Positions 16,314 through 24,578 of a stretch of DNA of 64,000 bases are shown one piece after another. Location: contig NZ_CP053564.1 in assembly GCF_013155125.1 (NCBI RefSeq), positions 6,827,501 to 6,891,500 of the forward strand, in the 5' to 3' direction. The position numbers and the translations under genes were made by a program. Below the pieces are notes generated by a model. It did no database searches and was not told the origin of the DNA. It saw only the letters and a list, made by a program, of their open reading frames with translations. How positions within the stretch are numbered: the stretch's first letter is position 1; each line of letters begins with the position of its first letter. This stretch comes from Pseudonocardia broussonetiae (lineage in GTDB: Bacteria; Actinomycetota; Actinomycetes; Mycobacteriales; Pseudonocardiaceae).

Positions 16314-16831
16314 TCAGGTGCGTGGCGCAGCGAGGGTGAGCTGGCGCCGGTGGTGGTCGAAGTGCTGGGTCCCGAACCGGTAGACGTCGAGCACGCTCAT
16401 CGTGGGCGTGAAGCAGGGGTCCCAGTCGGTGGGCATCTGCATGCTCAGCGCCAGGCTGTGCTCGGTCTCGGCGGCGAGGCGACGCTGCAGGGAGCGAACG
16501 ACCCGGTCCATCACCGCCGTCATCGTGCGCGGGCTGACCAGACGGCCGGCGACGCACGGACCCAGGTAGTTGATCCGATGGAAAGGTCGACGGCAGGCGT
16601 TGAGGGTTGCGGCGACACCGCGACTGCGGCCGAGACGGCCGAGTCCCCGCACCAGGGGGAGCAGGGTGCTGACAACGCCGTAGCCGAGCACCATGTGGAA
16701 CAGGAGTTCCCGGTTCGTCCACCGGGTGCCGTTGGTCGGCGACGCAGGTCATCGGGCGAGGCCGCCGCTACGAGCTCGTGGAGTTCGGCCTGGGCGCGGG
16801 CCATCTCATGACTGATCTCGTGCACGTCCAT
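16314..16831 (-). pseudogene. DinB-like (YfiT/DUF664-type) protein gene with a frameshift
   Basis: From ATG 16831 the frame reads MDVHEISHEMARAQAELHELV...DDLRRRPT and then loses sense near 16731-16736. The next frame continues NGTRWTNRELLFHMVLGYGVV through to a TGA at 16314, ending HFDHHRRQLTLAAPRT. N-G-T-x-W-T-N-x-E-L-L-F-H-M and the closing H-x-x-H-H are typical of DinB-superfamily proteins (four-helix metal-binding fold). Restoring one base near 16733 rebuilds a roughly 172-residue protein of normal length. It could be a real pseudogene or an assembly error; if intact, a thiol-dependent or metal-binding role is likely but the substrate is unknown. Confidence 0.75.
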
Positions 16832-16933
16832 AGAGCGCCTCCGCGGCGATCGTACGGCCGCGGGAGCCCGCTCGACGCGAGAACGTGGCCGTCCGCCGTG
16901 ACCCGGTCGTGCCTCGGGTACCTGGGTACGGGC

Positions 16934-17845
16934 TCACCGTGGCTCGGTGGCTCCGGGAGCGGGGCCGGGAAGACGGGGCGAGGGCGATGACGTGGGTGCC
17001 GCAGTCGTGCACGTTGCCGACGGTGGGGCGGATCTGCTGGGTCGGGCATCGCGGGCGTGCCGAGCGGCCTTGACGCGTTCGGGGAGGAACCGGTTGCGCA
17101 GGACGGCGAACTTGGTGGCGCGGTTGCCGCCGACCACGGCGTCCCTGCCGGCCAGCACGGCCTCGACGCCCTGCCGCGCGACCTCGCGCTTGTCGTTCTT
17201 CCAGCTGTTGTCGCCGAACTTCGTGTCCTGCATGCCGGCCCTGGCGTGGAAGTCGCTGTCGGTGGCACCGGGCAGCAGAGCGGTGACCGTGATGCCGTGC
17301 TCGGCGACCTCGGCGACCTCGGCGCGCAGGCTCTCGGCGAACATGTAGACGAACGCCCGGGACGGGCCGTAGGTCGTCTCGTACGGCGTGGGTTGGGTAG
17401 CCGACACCGACGAGGTCATCAGGATCCTCCCGCGCCCGCGAGGGATCATGTCGACGACGACGCGCTTGGCCAGGTGCACCACCGACTTCACGTTGACGTC
17501 GATCAGGTGCAGGTCGTCGGCGAGATCGATGTCGGCGAACGCGCCACCGACAGCGATGCCGGCGTTGAGCACGGCGAGCTCCAGCGGGCGCCCCACGGCG
17601 AGGGTGCTCGCCCACAGGGACTCGACGGCGTCGTAGTCGGCCAGATCAGCGCGCACGGGGTGGGCCTGGACACCGAGGCGGCGCAGCTCGGCGGCCACCT
17701 CGTCGGTGCGTCCGCTGCGGCCGGTGACCACGAGGTCGTATCCGCGACGGGCGAGCTCACGGGCGATCTCCAGCCCGATGCCGTTGGATGCGCCGGTGAC
17801 CAGCGCGAGCGGGCGGAAGGACGGGGCCCGGTCCGGGCTGGTCAT
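16934..17845 (-). CDS. Short-chain dehydrogenase/reductase with YxxxR in place of YxxxK
   Basis: The 303-residue classical SDR has TGASNGIG in the nucleotide site (residues 17-24), the NAG motif in LNAGIAVGG and the active-site Tyr in TTYGPSRAF. The usual catalytic Lys four residues after Tyr is Arg here. The last 50 residues or so are Pro/Ser/Ala-rich and unlike the family, so the true C terminus may have been changed by a downstream frameshift. AGGAGA precedes the ATG, and the start overlaps the stop of the upstream gene (TGATG). Substrate unknown. Confidence 0.82.
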   Translation of the reverse strand: MTSPDRAPSFRPLALVTGASNGIGLEIARELARRGYDLVVTGRSGRTDEVAAELRRLGVQAHPVRADLADYDAVESLWASTLAVGRPLELAVLNAGIAVGGAFADIDLADDLHLIDVNVKSVVHLAKRVVVDMIPRGRGRILMTSSVSATQPTPYETTYGPSRAFVYMFAESLRAEVAEVAEHGITVTALLPGATDSDFHARAGMQDTKFGDNSWKNDKREVARQGVEAVLAGRDAVVGGNRATKFAVLRNRFLPERVKAARHARDARPSRSAPPSATCTTAAPTSSPSPRLPGPAPGATEPR

Positions 17846-18318
17846 CAGGTCTCCTGTGCGGTCTGCGTGGTGAGGGTGGCGCGGCGCAGGGGCTCGGTGG
17901 CGGCGGCTCGGACCGCGGCGATGACCTCGCGCCGGGTCCGCCCCGGCTCGTCGTTCCAGGCGACGAGGTCGCGGATGCGCTCTCGGGGGCGCAGCCGGTG
18001 CGGCGGATCGCCGTCGTGCAGCACCCGCCAGACCTGATCCATCCACGGCAGCGCATCGCGTTCGACGTCGACGAAGAAGGTGCCGCGGTGCGCGGCCACC
18101 GCGATCGCCGCCACCAGGCACGCACTGCGCACCTCATCGGGCCGGGGCGACCCGGACAGCAGCCGCCGCCGCAGAGGAGCCGGCTCGCGCTGGTACCAGC
18201 CGTGCTGGAGCCATCCGCGTTCGAGGATCTGCTCGGCGACACCGAGAACCGATGGAGGGGCCGGCGCAGTGGTTCCCGACAGCACAGCACCGCGCGACTC
18301 CAGAACAGCGACGGTCAT
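17845..18318 (-). CDS. DUF6197-like protein of unknown function
   Basis: The 157-residue product has a middle section, VLGVAEQILERGWLQHGWYQ...SACLVAAIAVAAHR, that resembles the DUF6197 pattern (a helix, an E-R-G-W-x-Q segment and a small A-I-x-x-A helix). No catalytic motif is apparent. GAGGGG lies eight bases before the ATG. It is the first gene of a two-gene operon with the SDR, and it is divergent from the ROK regulator gene, which suggests ROK control. Confidence 0.6.
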   Translation of the reverse strand: MTVAVLESRGAVLSGTTAPAPPSVLGVAEQILERGWLQHGWYQREPAPLRRRLLSGSPRPDEVRSACLVAAIAVAAHRGTFFVDVERDALPWMDQVWRVLHDGDPPHRLRPRERIRDLVAWNDEPGRTRREVIAAVRAAATEPLRRATLTTQTAQET

Positions 18319-18437
18319 GGTCAGCCCCTCACAAATAGAACGTATTCGACTTATTCAGTGTGCACACACTGACGCGCGCCCGGTCGAGTGCCACTCTAGC
18401 TCGATGACCAGCGCTTGAATATGTCGATATCGTCTGA
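18319..18437. promoter_or_regulatory. Divergent promoter region with CAGTGTG-CA-CACACTG inverted repeat
   Basis: This 119-bp gap between the DUF6197/SDR operon and the ROK gene is more A+T rich than its flanks. It contains a perfect 7-bp inverted repeat, CAGTGTG (18356-18362) and CACACTG (18365-18371), and the 12-mer GTCGATATCGTC at 18423-18434. The same 12-mer recurs at 19581-19592, downstream of the ROK gene. Either element could be a ROK operator (inference). Confidence 0.5.
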
Positions 18438-19553
18438 TTGAGTGAAGCGGTGTCCCGCGAAACCGACATCTGTGAGTGGCTGGTGCGCCATCCCGGCAGC
18501 TCCCGCGCTGAGATCGCGACAGCGTTCGGGCTGCCCCGCACCACGGTCACCAGCGTGGTCGGCCGGCTACTGGGGCAGGGGCTCGTCGACGAAGCACCCG
18601 ATCCGCGCCATGCCGGCGGCCGCGGCCGCCCCCCGACGGTGCTGTCGCGCCGCGGCGCGGACCTGCTCGTCGGCGTGGTCATCGCCACACCGACGCGGGC
18701 GCGGGCGGCCGTCGTGGACTACCGCGGGCAGATCCACAGCCGAGCACACGCGCTCATCGACGCCAGCAGTGAACGCGCCGTCGTCACCAGCCTGCGCTCG
18801 TGCCTCGACACGGCCGCGACGAAGGGGGGCATCGCGCTCACCGGGCTCGACGAGCTCGTCGTCGGGCTCCCCGCGGCGATCCGCCCCGACACCCGGCGCC
18901 CGGCCCTCACACCCGTACCGGAGAACTCCGCGGGCTGGAACGGACTCGCACCGTGGCTGAGCACATCGGTGATCGACCACCTCGCCGCCGAACTCCCCCG
19001 CGAGCCGCACGTCGAGAACGACGCCAACCTCGCCGCGCTGGCGGAGTGCGAGTTCGGCGCGGGCCGGCAGTTCAGGAACACGATGTACCTGAAGCTGACC
19101 GCAGCCGGCATCGGGTGCGGCCTGATCATCGACAACCACCTGCAACGCGGCAGCACCGGCTTCGCCGGGGAGCTGGCCCACATGCACATCCACCCCGACG
19201 GGCCGATCTGCCACTGCGGCGGTCGAGGATGCCTGGCCACCATCCTCGGACAGGACGTGTTCCGCGCCCTCGAACCCGGCGCCGACGGGCCCGACCGCCT
19301 CCGCGCGATCGACGCCATCGCGGCCACCCTGGGACGCGCCCTGTCCCCGCTGTGCACCCTGCTCAACCCCGACGCCGTCATCCTCGACGCCGGTCTCGGC
19401 CAGATCGGCCCGAGGATCCGCGACGGCATCGGCCACAGCCTCCGCGCAGCAACCTCACCTGCCGCTGTCGCCACCCTGCACATCGTCACCGGCGAACTCG
19501 ACGACGCAGAGGTGCTCGGCGCACCGGCACTGGCGCGCAACGCCTCGAGGTAG
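18438..19553 (+). CDS. ROK-family transcriptional regulator
   Basis: The 371-residue protein has an N-terminal winged helix (SSRAEIATAFGLPRTTVTSVVGRLLGQGLV) and a ROK sugar-kinase-like domain. The latter includes ENDANLAALAE, GFAGELAHM and the ROK zinc motif C-H-C-G-G-R-G-C-L. This matches NagC/XylR-type repressors that respond to a sugar. TTG at 18438 gives the full frame; GTG at 18450 is equally possible, as neither has a strong ribosome-binding site. The target is probably the divergent DUF6197/SDR operon. Confidence 0.85.
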   Translation: MSEAVSRETDICEWLVRHPGSSRAEIATAFGLPRTTVTSVVGRLLGQGLVDEAPDPRHAGGRGRPPTVLSRRGADLLVGVVIATPTRARAAVVDYRGQIHSRAHALIDASSERAVVTSLRSCLDTAATKGGIALTGLDELVVGLPAAIRPDTRRPALTPVPENSAGWNGLAPWLSTSVIDHLAAELPREPHVENDANLAALAECEFGAGRQFRNTMYLKLTAAGIGCGLIIDNHLQRGSTGFAGELAHMHIHPDGPICHCGGRGCLATILGQDVFRALEPGADGPDRLRAIDAIAATLGRALSPLCTLLNPDAVILDAGLGQIGPRIRDGIGHSLRAATSPAAVATLHIVTGELDDAEVLGAPALARNASR

Positions 19554-19751
19554 CTGCCCGGCACCACGGCGTCGTCGACCGTCGATATCGTCCGCGGTCC
19601 ACCGCGCGATGGCTCACCGGCCACCTGCGTTCCAGGTGGTCGGATCGGCCACGGCACGTACTGATCTTGACGTGGAGAAACAGCCCGTTCTACCGTGAGG
19701 CCGCAGAATGGATCGAGAAGCCACGATGTGGTAACTACGAGGGAGCGCACG

Positions 19752-20564
19752 ATGCGGTCACAGGACTACTCCGCATCACCGGTGCAGGTGCTGGCGAAGG
19801 CGGCGACGGTGATGGACTGCTTCACCATCGACGACCCCACGCTGCACATCGGTGAGGTGAAGCGGCGATCGGGGTTGCCGCCGACGACGACGGCACGACT
19901 GCTGCTGTCGCTGGTGGCCGAGAACCTCCTCGAGCGCGAGGGCGACATCTACCGGGCAGGACTGCGCGTACTTGCGTGGTCGGCGTCCGCCGCGGCGGGC
20001 TCGGACCTCATCAGCCTGGGTTCCCCGCTCCTGAAGGAGCTGCGCGACGAGACCGAGGAGACGGCGTCCCTCCAGGTCCGCAACGGCGCCCAGCGCATCA
20101 CCGTGGCCACGGTGGAGTCCCTGCGCTCCATCGTGTGCCGGACGCGCGTGGGTGGGCTGATGGTGATGCACGCCGGCGCGTCCGGGAAGGCCTTCATGGC
20201 GTTCGACCCGGCAGCGCACGACGCCGCGCTGCGCGCAGGGCTGACCCGATTCACCCCCTCGACCATCACCGACGAACCAACCCTCGCGGAGCACCTCGAC
20301 GGAGTTCGCCGAGCAGGTGTGGCCGTTGCGCGCGACGAGCGGGAGCAGGGCCTCAGCTCCGTCGCCTGCCCCGTCTTCGGGTCGACGGGCCGGGTCGTCG
20401 GGACGATGGCCCTCTCCGTGCCCAGCTTCCGGCTCGACGAGCAGACCGAGTCGCGTCTGGTCGAGGCGACGCGGCGGACCGCTGCCGTGCTGTCGGGGCG
20501 GCTCGGACACATCGCTGCGGCGGATCCTGCACTCGCCGGAACCCCGACGACGACCACCTCGTAG
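19752..20564 (+). CDS. IclR-family transcriptional regulator
   Basis: The 270-residue product has an N-terminal winged helix (VQVLAKAATVMDCFTIDD...IGEVKRRSGLPPTTTARLLLSLV) and an IclR effector domain ending GLSSVACPVFGSTGRVVGTMALSVPS. It starts at ATG 19752 with GGGAG six bases upstream. The next genes on the minus strand encode a hydratase and a lyase for a keto or branched acid. Two copies of a 13-bp GGTTTC-N-GAAACC palindrome, the size and symmetry of IclR boxes, stand before the lyase gene, so this protein is the best candidate to bind them (inference). Confidence 0.88.
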   Translation: MRSQDYSASPVQVLAKAATVMDCFTIDDPTLHIGEVKRRSGLPPTTTARLLLSLVAENLLEREGDIYRAGLRVLAWSASAAAGSDLISLGSPLLKELRDETEETASLQVRNGAQRITVATVESLRSIVCRTRVGGLMVMHAGASGKAFMAFDPAAHDAALRAGLTRFTPSTITDEPTLAEHLDGVRRAGVAVARDEREQGLSSVACPVFGSTGRVVGTMALSVPSFRLDEQTESRLVEATRRTAAVLSGRLGHIAAADPALAGTPTTTTS

Positions 20565-20576
20565 GGGGGAAGCCGA

Positions 20577-21359
20577 TCAGGTGAGGTGGAGCGAGACGCC
20601 GCCGATGCCGCTGAAGTCCGCCTCGACGGTGTCACCGGCCGCCACGGGAACCGCTGCGTGCAGCGAACCCGTGAACACGATCTGGCCGGCGCGGACGGTG
20701 CGACCGAAGCGGTGGAGGGTGTTGGCCAGCCAGACGACGGCGTTCAGCGGGTCGTCCAGCACGTCCGAGCCGCGCCCGGTCGCGACCAGCTCGCCGTTGC
20801 GCCGCAGCCGCAGCTCGACCGCGGCCAACGACGGCGGTGTCGTGGTCGCGGAGCCCAGCACCACCCGGGCGCAGGAGGCGTTGTCGGCGACCGTGTCCAC
20901 CAACCGGATCCGCCAGTCCCGCACGCGGCTGTCGATGACCTCGAGGGACGCGTGCACCGCCGCCGTCGCCGCGGCGACGTCGGCGACGCCGACCGGCGCG
21001 TCGAGGTCGCGGGAGAGCTCGACCGCGAGCTCGGCCTCGATCATCGGGGCGATCAGACCGGATGCGGCCAAGCGGTCGCCCGAGCGGAGCACCCGGGACG
21101 ACAGCACGTACCCGTAGTCCGGATCGGCGACCCCGAGCTGGCGGCGCATGGCCTCGGAGGTCAGGCCGATCTTGTGTCCGCTCACGGTCGCCCCCGCAGC
21201 GAGGCGGCGACGCAGCGTGAGGTCCTGGATGGCGTACGCGTCGTGCTCGGTCAGGTCCGGGAACCGCTCGGAGAGCGGTTGCACCGGTCGGGCATCGGTC
21301 TCGGCCCGTTCCAGCTCGTCGGCGAGCATGCGTATCCGGTCGGTGGTGGCTGAGGACAT
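20577..21359 (-). CDS. 2-keto-4-pentenoate hydratase / fumarylacetoacetate-hydrolase-like enzyme
   Basis: The 260-residue product contains [45 protein letters not shown] (metal-binding E-x-E) and [12 protein letters not shown], all marks of the MhpD/XylJ/TesE hydratase group. These enzymes add water to 2-hydroxypenta-2,4-dienoates made by meta-cleavage pathways. The ATG at 21359 has GAGG twelve bases upstream. The gene follows the lyase and its leuCD relic on the same strand, so it was probably the last gene of one operon. Confidence 0.85.
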   Translation of the reverse strand: MSSATTDRIRMLADELERAETDARPVQPLSERFPDLTEHDAYAIQDLTLRRRLAAGATVSGHKIGLTSEAMRRQLGVADPDYGYVLSSRVLRSGDRLAASGLIAPMIEAELAVELSRDLDAPVGVADVAAATAAVHASLEVIDSRVRDWRIRLVDTVADNASCARVVLGSATTTPPSLAAVELRLRRNGELVATGRGSDVLDDPLNAVVWLANTLHRFGRTVRAGQIVFTGSLHAAVPVAAGDTVEADFSGIGGVSLHLT

Positions 21360-21469
21360 GGGGCGACCTCGTCTCTCGGTGCGGTCTTCCGGTGGCAGGG
21401 GTCGGTCGGAGAGCAGTGGTGTCGGAACGGGGATGGAGGTCGTGACGGGCCTCGAACGACGCGATGCCC

Positions 21470-21685
21470 CCGGACGTGATCGCGGAGGGTGATCGCGACG
21501 TCGTCCAGACCGTTGACCAGGCGGTGCTCCACGTCCGGGTGGATGTCGAAGGTCCACTCCCGTCCGCCGGCGAACCGTCGGGCCCGCCTCCCGCCTCCCG
21601 CAGCGCGCGAACGCCTGTGGCTACACCCGGCCGGGGCGACCTCGTGCGCCTCCCAGATCTCGTCCAGCATCGTGCGCGGCGTCAT
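21470..21685 (-). pseudogene. Relic of a LeuC/LeuD-type hydro-lyase: LeuC start joined to LeuD end
   Basis: From an ATG at 21685 overlapping the upstream lyase stop (TGATG), the frame reads MTPRTMLDEIWEAHEVA, the usual beginning of a large aconitase-family (LeuC) subunit. About 20 unrelated residues later it reads GREWTFDIHPDVEHRLVNGL followed by DDVAITLRD, the usual end of the small (LeuD) subunit. The intervening 550 or so residues of both subunits are missing. This looks like an internal deletion between two adjacent genes. Next to an isocitrate-lyase-family lyase, the ancestral enzyme could have been a dimethylmaleate- or isopropylmalate-type hydratase (inference). Confidence 0.65.
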
Positions 21686-22548
21686 CAGAAGCTGCTCTCC
21701 TCGAGGGCGGCCCACCTGTCCAGGCCCACGGTCTCGAACAGCTCGCGGGGGCTCGTGATGCGTTGCGCCGCGCTCCCGGCCCACTTCGTCAGCTCGTCGG
21801 CCATGGTCTGCGCAGACGGGATGAGCAGGGCGGCCGGGTACGCCACGAGGCGGTAGCCGAACCTCTCCAGATCGGCCTCGCCGACCTCGGGTGTGAGACC
21901 ACCGGGAACGGCGTTGAACAGCACCGGAACTCCGGTGATCTCCTGGGGGATGCGCTCGATCTCCTCGACGCTCTCCGGCGCCTCGACGAAGACGAAGTCC
22001 GCACCCTCCGCCGCGTACGTCCTGGCACGCTCGATCGCGGCGTCGATCCCCAACGGACCGCGGGCATCGGTCCGAGCCAGCAGGAGCGTGCCCGCCCGCC
22101 GCGCGGCGAGGGCGGCATGCAGTTTCGTGACGTACTCCCCGACCGACACGACCTCCTTGTTCGAGAGGTGGCCGCAGCGACGCTTCGACGTGACCTGGTC
22201 CTCGATCATGATCGCGGCCGCTCCCGCGCGTTCGAGCACCTCGACCGTGCGCGTCACGTTGAGGACGCCGCCGAACCCGGTGTCGGCGTCGACGATGAGT
22301 GGCGCACCGAAGGCCCTGCCGACGACGTTCGCGGCGTCGGCCAGCTCGGTAGCGGTGATCAGGCCGAGATCGGGCACGCCGTAGCGGGATGCCGACACGC
22401 CCGCACCGGTCAGGAAGGCCACCTCGAACCCGGCCCGACGCGCCACGTGCGCACTCACCCCGTCGTACAGGCCGGGAACACGGATCAGGCCGGGCGCGGC
22501 GAGGCGATCTCGCAGGGCCGCGGCGGCCGGGGACGTCGTCGTATCCAC
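21685..22548 (-). CDS. Isocitrate lyase / PEP mutase family C-C lyase (2-methylisocitrate or 2,3-dimethylmalate lyase-like)
   Basis: The roughly 287-residue barrel enzyme has LIRVPGLYDGVSAHVARRAGF, the Mg site DADTGFGG, and SKRRCGHLSNKEVV, where K-R/K-C-G-H-L holds the catalytic Cys of isocitrate-lyase-type enzymes. Members cleave 2-methylisocitrate or 2,3-dimethylmalate to pyruvate or succinate plus a partner acid. GTG at 22548 is preferred because GAGG lies eight bases upstream; GTG at 22557 would add three residues. A LeuCD relic follows, which favours a dimethylmalate-type branch, but this is inference. Confidence 0.85.
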   Translation of the reverse strand: MDTTTSPAAAALRDRLAAPGLIRVPGLYDGVSAHVARRAGFEVAFLTGAGVSASRYGVPDLGLITATELADAANVVGRAFGAPLIVDADTGFGGVLNVTRTVEVLERAGAAAIMIEDQVTSKRRCGHLSNKEVVSVGEYVTKLHAALAARRAGTLLLARTDARGPLGIDAAIERARTYAAEGADFVFVEAPESVEEIERIPQEITGVPVLFNAVPGGLTPEVGEADLERFGYRLVAYPAALLIPSAQTMADELTKWAGSAAQRITSPRELFETVGLDRWAALEESSF

Positions 22549-22618
22549 TCGTTGCACCTCATCTGTCGGCGTGATCGGAACCGGGTCCCGCGACGAGGCG
22601 CGGACATCTCGCGGTCAC

Positions 22619-22647
22619 CGCACCGTGGTTTCTGAAACCACGGTGCG
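22619..22647. promoter_or_regulatory. Operator candidate: 29-bp palindrome containing GGTTTC-T-GAAACC
   Basis: Perfect 13-bp arms CGCACCGTGGTTT and its complement are centred on CTG. The inner 13 bp, GGTTTC-T-GAAACC at 22627-22639, recurs at 22771-22783. Both lie in the gap between the divergent lyase and GlcG/HbpS genes. The form (6-bp arms with a single central base) fits IclR-type operators. Confidence 0.6.
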
Positions 22648-22770
22648 GCGAACGCTAGAACTCGTCGAACCTCTCGTCAAGCACCTGGCACGCGGGACGG
22701 AGCAGATCGCCGGAGCCAGGAGCGCCATTGACACCAGGGAAACCCACTGGCACTGTCCTGCCTGCACAGC

Positions 22771-22783
22771 GGTTTCGGAAACC
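22771..22783. promoter_or_regulatory. Second GGTTTC-N-GAAACC operator copy
   Basis: GGTTTC-G-GAAACC, with the centre 144 bp from that of the first copy. It lies 88 bp before the GlcG/HbpS start. Two sites flanking a divergent promoter region suggest one regulator for both operons. Confidence 0.6.
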
Positions 22784-22870
22784 ACCAGGCGGCTTGTACG
22801 CGAGCAACGAGCGCCGTCTCCGTCGGATCGGTGGTCGGGCCGCCTCATCAACGCAGAGGAAGGAGCCCGC

Positions 22871-23314
22871 ATGACCGTCGCTACAGGAAGCCGGACGCGT
22901 CAGGTCGTCACGCTCTCGCAGGAGGGCGCCGACGAGCTGGTCCGAGCGGTCATCGCGGCAGCGAGGACCTCGGCGCTGCCGGTCAGCGTCGCCGTGCACG
23001 ATGCGGCGGCGAACCTGTTGGCGTTCGTCCGCATGGACGGCGCACCCGAGCTGACGATCGGCATCGCCCAGAACAAGGCGTACTCGTCGGCCGCGTTCGG
23101 CGCCGCAACGCACCAGCTGCACGAACTCATCAAGGAGGACGAGCCGCTCCGCCTCGGGATCGTCCACACGCCGCGGCTGGTCACCTTCGGCGGCGGCTAC
23201 CCCGTCGTCGCCGACGGTCGGATCGTCGGCGCGGTCGGGGTCAGCGGCGGCCACTACACGCAGGACACGGCAGTAGCCGAAGAAGCCCTGAAGGCGTGCG
23301 GTTACAGCGTCTGA
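22871..23314 (+). CDS. GlcG/HbpS-family heme-binding-like protein
   Basis: The 147-residue DUF336 protein contains TLSQEGADELVRAVIAAARTS, VSVAVHDAAANLLAFVRMDG, SIGIAQNKAYSSAAFG-type text and a closing GGYPVVADGRIVGAVGVSGG. Family members (GlcG, HbpS, PduO C-domain) bind heme, cobalamin or oxidised ligands and often sit beside catabolic oxidases. AAGGAG precedes the ATG. It heads a plus-strand operon with the LLM monooxygenase and an SDR and is divergent from the lyase operon. The exact role is unknown. Confidence 0.8.
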   Translation: MTVATGSRTRQVVTLSQEGADELVRAVIAAARTSALPVSVAVHDAAANLLAFVRMDGAPELTIGIAQNKAYSSAAFGAATHQLHELIKEDEPLRLGIVHTPRLVTFGGGYPVVADGRIVGAVGVSGGHYTQDTAVAEEALKACGYSV

Positions 23315-23469
23315 CCGGTCGTCATCGTTCGGCACCGGAGACGAGGTCTCGTCTCCCCCACACCGGAACTCCCGTTCCACCAGTCGCAGCGGGCCGTCCG
23401 TCCGCGCCCACACGCATCGCGCAACCGGCTGGGCCGGTCGCGCGAGAGCGCCGTCAGGAGGTCCTCGCC

Positions 23470-24564
23470 ATGTCGCAGCCCACGTCCCCCTTGCTGGGAG
23501 ACCAGCCGCTCAAGATCGGGGCGTTCGCCCCGAACGCCAACGGCGGTATCACGATGACCGAGGCGACGCGGTCGCTGAGAGTGTCCTGGGAGCATCAGAA
23601 GAAGATCGCCCAGAGCCTCGACCGCTGGGGCTTCGACGTGACGGTGCCGATCGCCCGCTGGAAGGGTTTCGGGGGCTCGACCAACTTCAACGGCAGTGCG
23701 CTCGAGACCTTCACCTGGGCTGCGGGCATCGCGGAGGCGACCGAGAACATCGCCGTGGTGGCGACCACCCATGTCGCGACGCTCGACCCCGTCGTGGCCG
23801 CGAAGATGGCCGCGACCGTGGATCACATCTCCGGTGGCAGGTTCGGGCTCAACGTGGTCATGGGGTGGAACTCGGTCGAGATGGCCATGATGCAGAACGG
23901 GCTGCTGAATCACGAGGAGCGCTACGCCTACGGCGCGGAGTGGCTCGACTTCGTCGAGCGGCTGTGGTCCAGCGACGAGGCGTTCGACGTCGACGGGAAG
24001 TTCTTCCGCGCCGTCGGTTGCGAGTCCGAGCCCAAGCCGCTGCAGGACAGGCCGGTGATCATCAATGCCGGCAACTCGAAGACGGGACTGGCCTACTCGG
24101 CCAAGTACGCCGACATCAACTTCTTCGTCTCCTCCGACCTCGACCAGATGGCCGCCCATTCGGCAGCCCTGAAGAAGGCGGCCCGCGAGGAGCACGACCG
24201 GGAGATCCAGACCATGACCGCGGCGATGGTGATCTGCCGCGACACGGAGGCGGAGGCCCGACGCGTGCACGACGAGATCCTCGAGAAGGCCGACTGGGTC
24301 TCCGCCCAGAACCTGATGGCCATCCACGGGGTCGACAGCGACTCGTGGAAGGAGCAGATGACGAAGTTCAAGGAGCGCTTCATCCTGGCGCACGGCGCCA
24401 CGTCACTGGTCGGCACTCCGGAGCAGGTGGTGGACGGACTCCAGCAGATGGCCGACCACGGGATGCAGGGCGTCCTGATGGGCTTCCTGAACTACGCGGA
24501 GGAGATCGACTACATCGGCGAGAAGGTACTGCCGCTGATGCAGCAGGCCGGGCTGCGGAAGTGA
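23470..24564 (+). CDS. LLM-class flavin-dependent monooxygenase (RutA/SfnG-like)
   Basis: The 364-residue luciferase-like protein contains PIARWKGFGGSTNFNGSALETFTWAAGIAEATENI, VDHISGGRFGLNVVMGWNSVEMAMM and a C-terminal GTPEQVVDGLQQMADHGMQGVLMGF. These match the RutA pyrimidine oxygenase and SfnG dimethylsulfone monooxygenase group, which use FMNH2 and O2. A reductase is needed; the only candidate close by, at 25463, is ruined. AGGAGG lies seven bases before the ATG. It is the middle gene of the HbpS-LLM-SDR operon. Confidence 0.85.
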   Translation: MSQPTSPLLGDQPLKIGAFAPNANGGITMTEATRSLRVSWEHQKKIAQSLDRWGFDVTVPIARWKGFGGSTNFNGSALETFTWAAGIAEATENIAVVATTHVATLDPVVAAKMAATVDHISGGRFGLNVVMGWNSVEMAMMQNGLLNHEERYAYGAEWLDFVERLWSSDEAFDVDGKFFRAVGCESEPKPLQDRPVIINAGNSKTGLAYSAKYADINFFVSSDLDQMAAHSAALKKAAREEHDREIQTMTAAMVICRDTEAEARRVHDEILEKADWVSAQNLMAIHGVDSDSWKEQMTKFKERFILAHGATSLVGTPEQVVDGLQQMADHGMQGVLMGFLNYAEEIDYIGEKVLPLMQQAGLRK

Positions 24565-24578
24565 CGGGGGACGGACGG

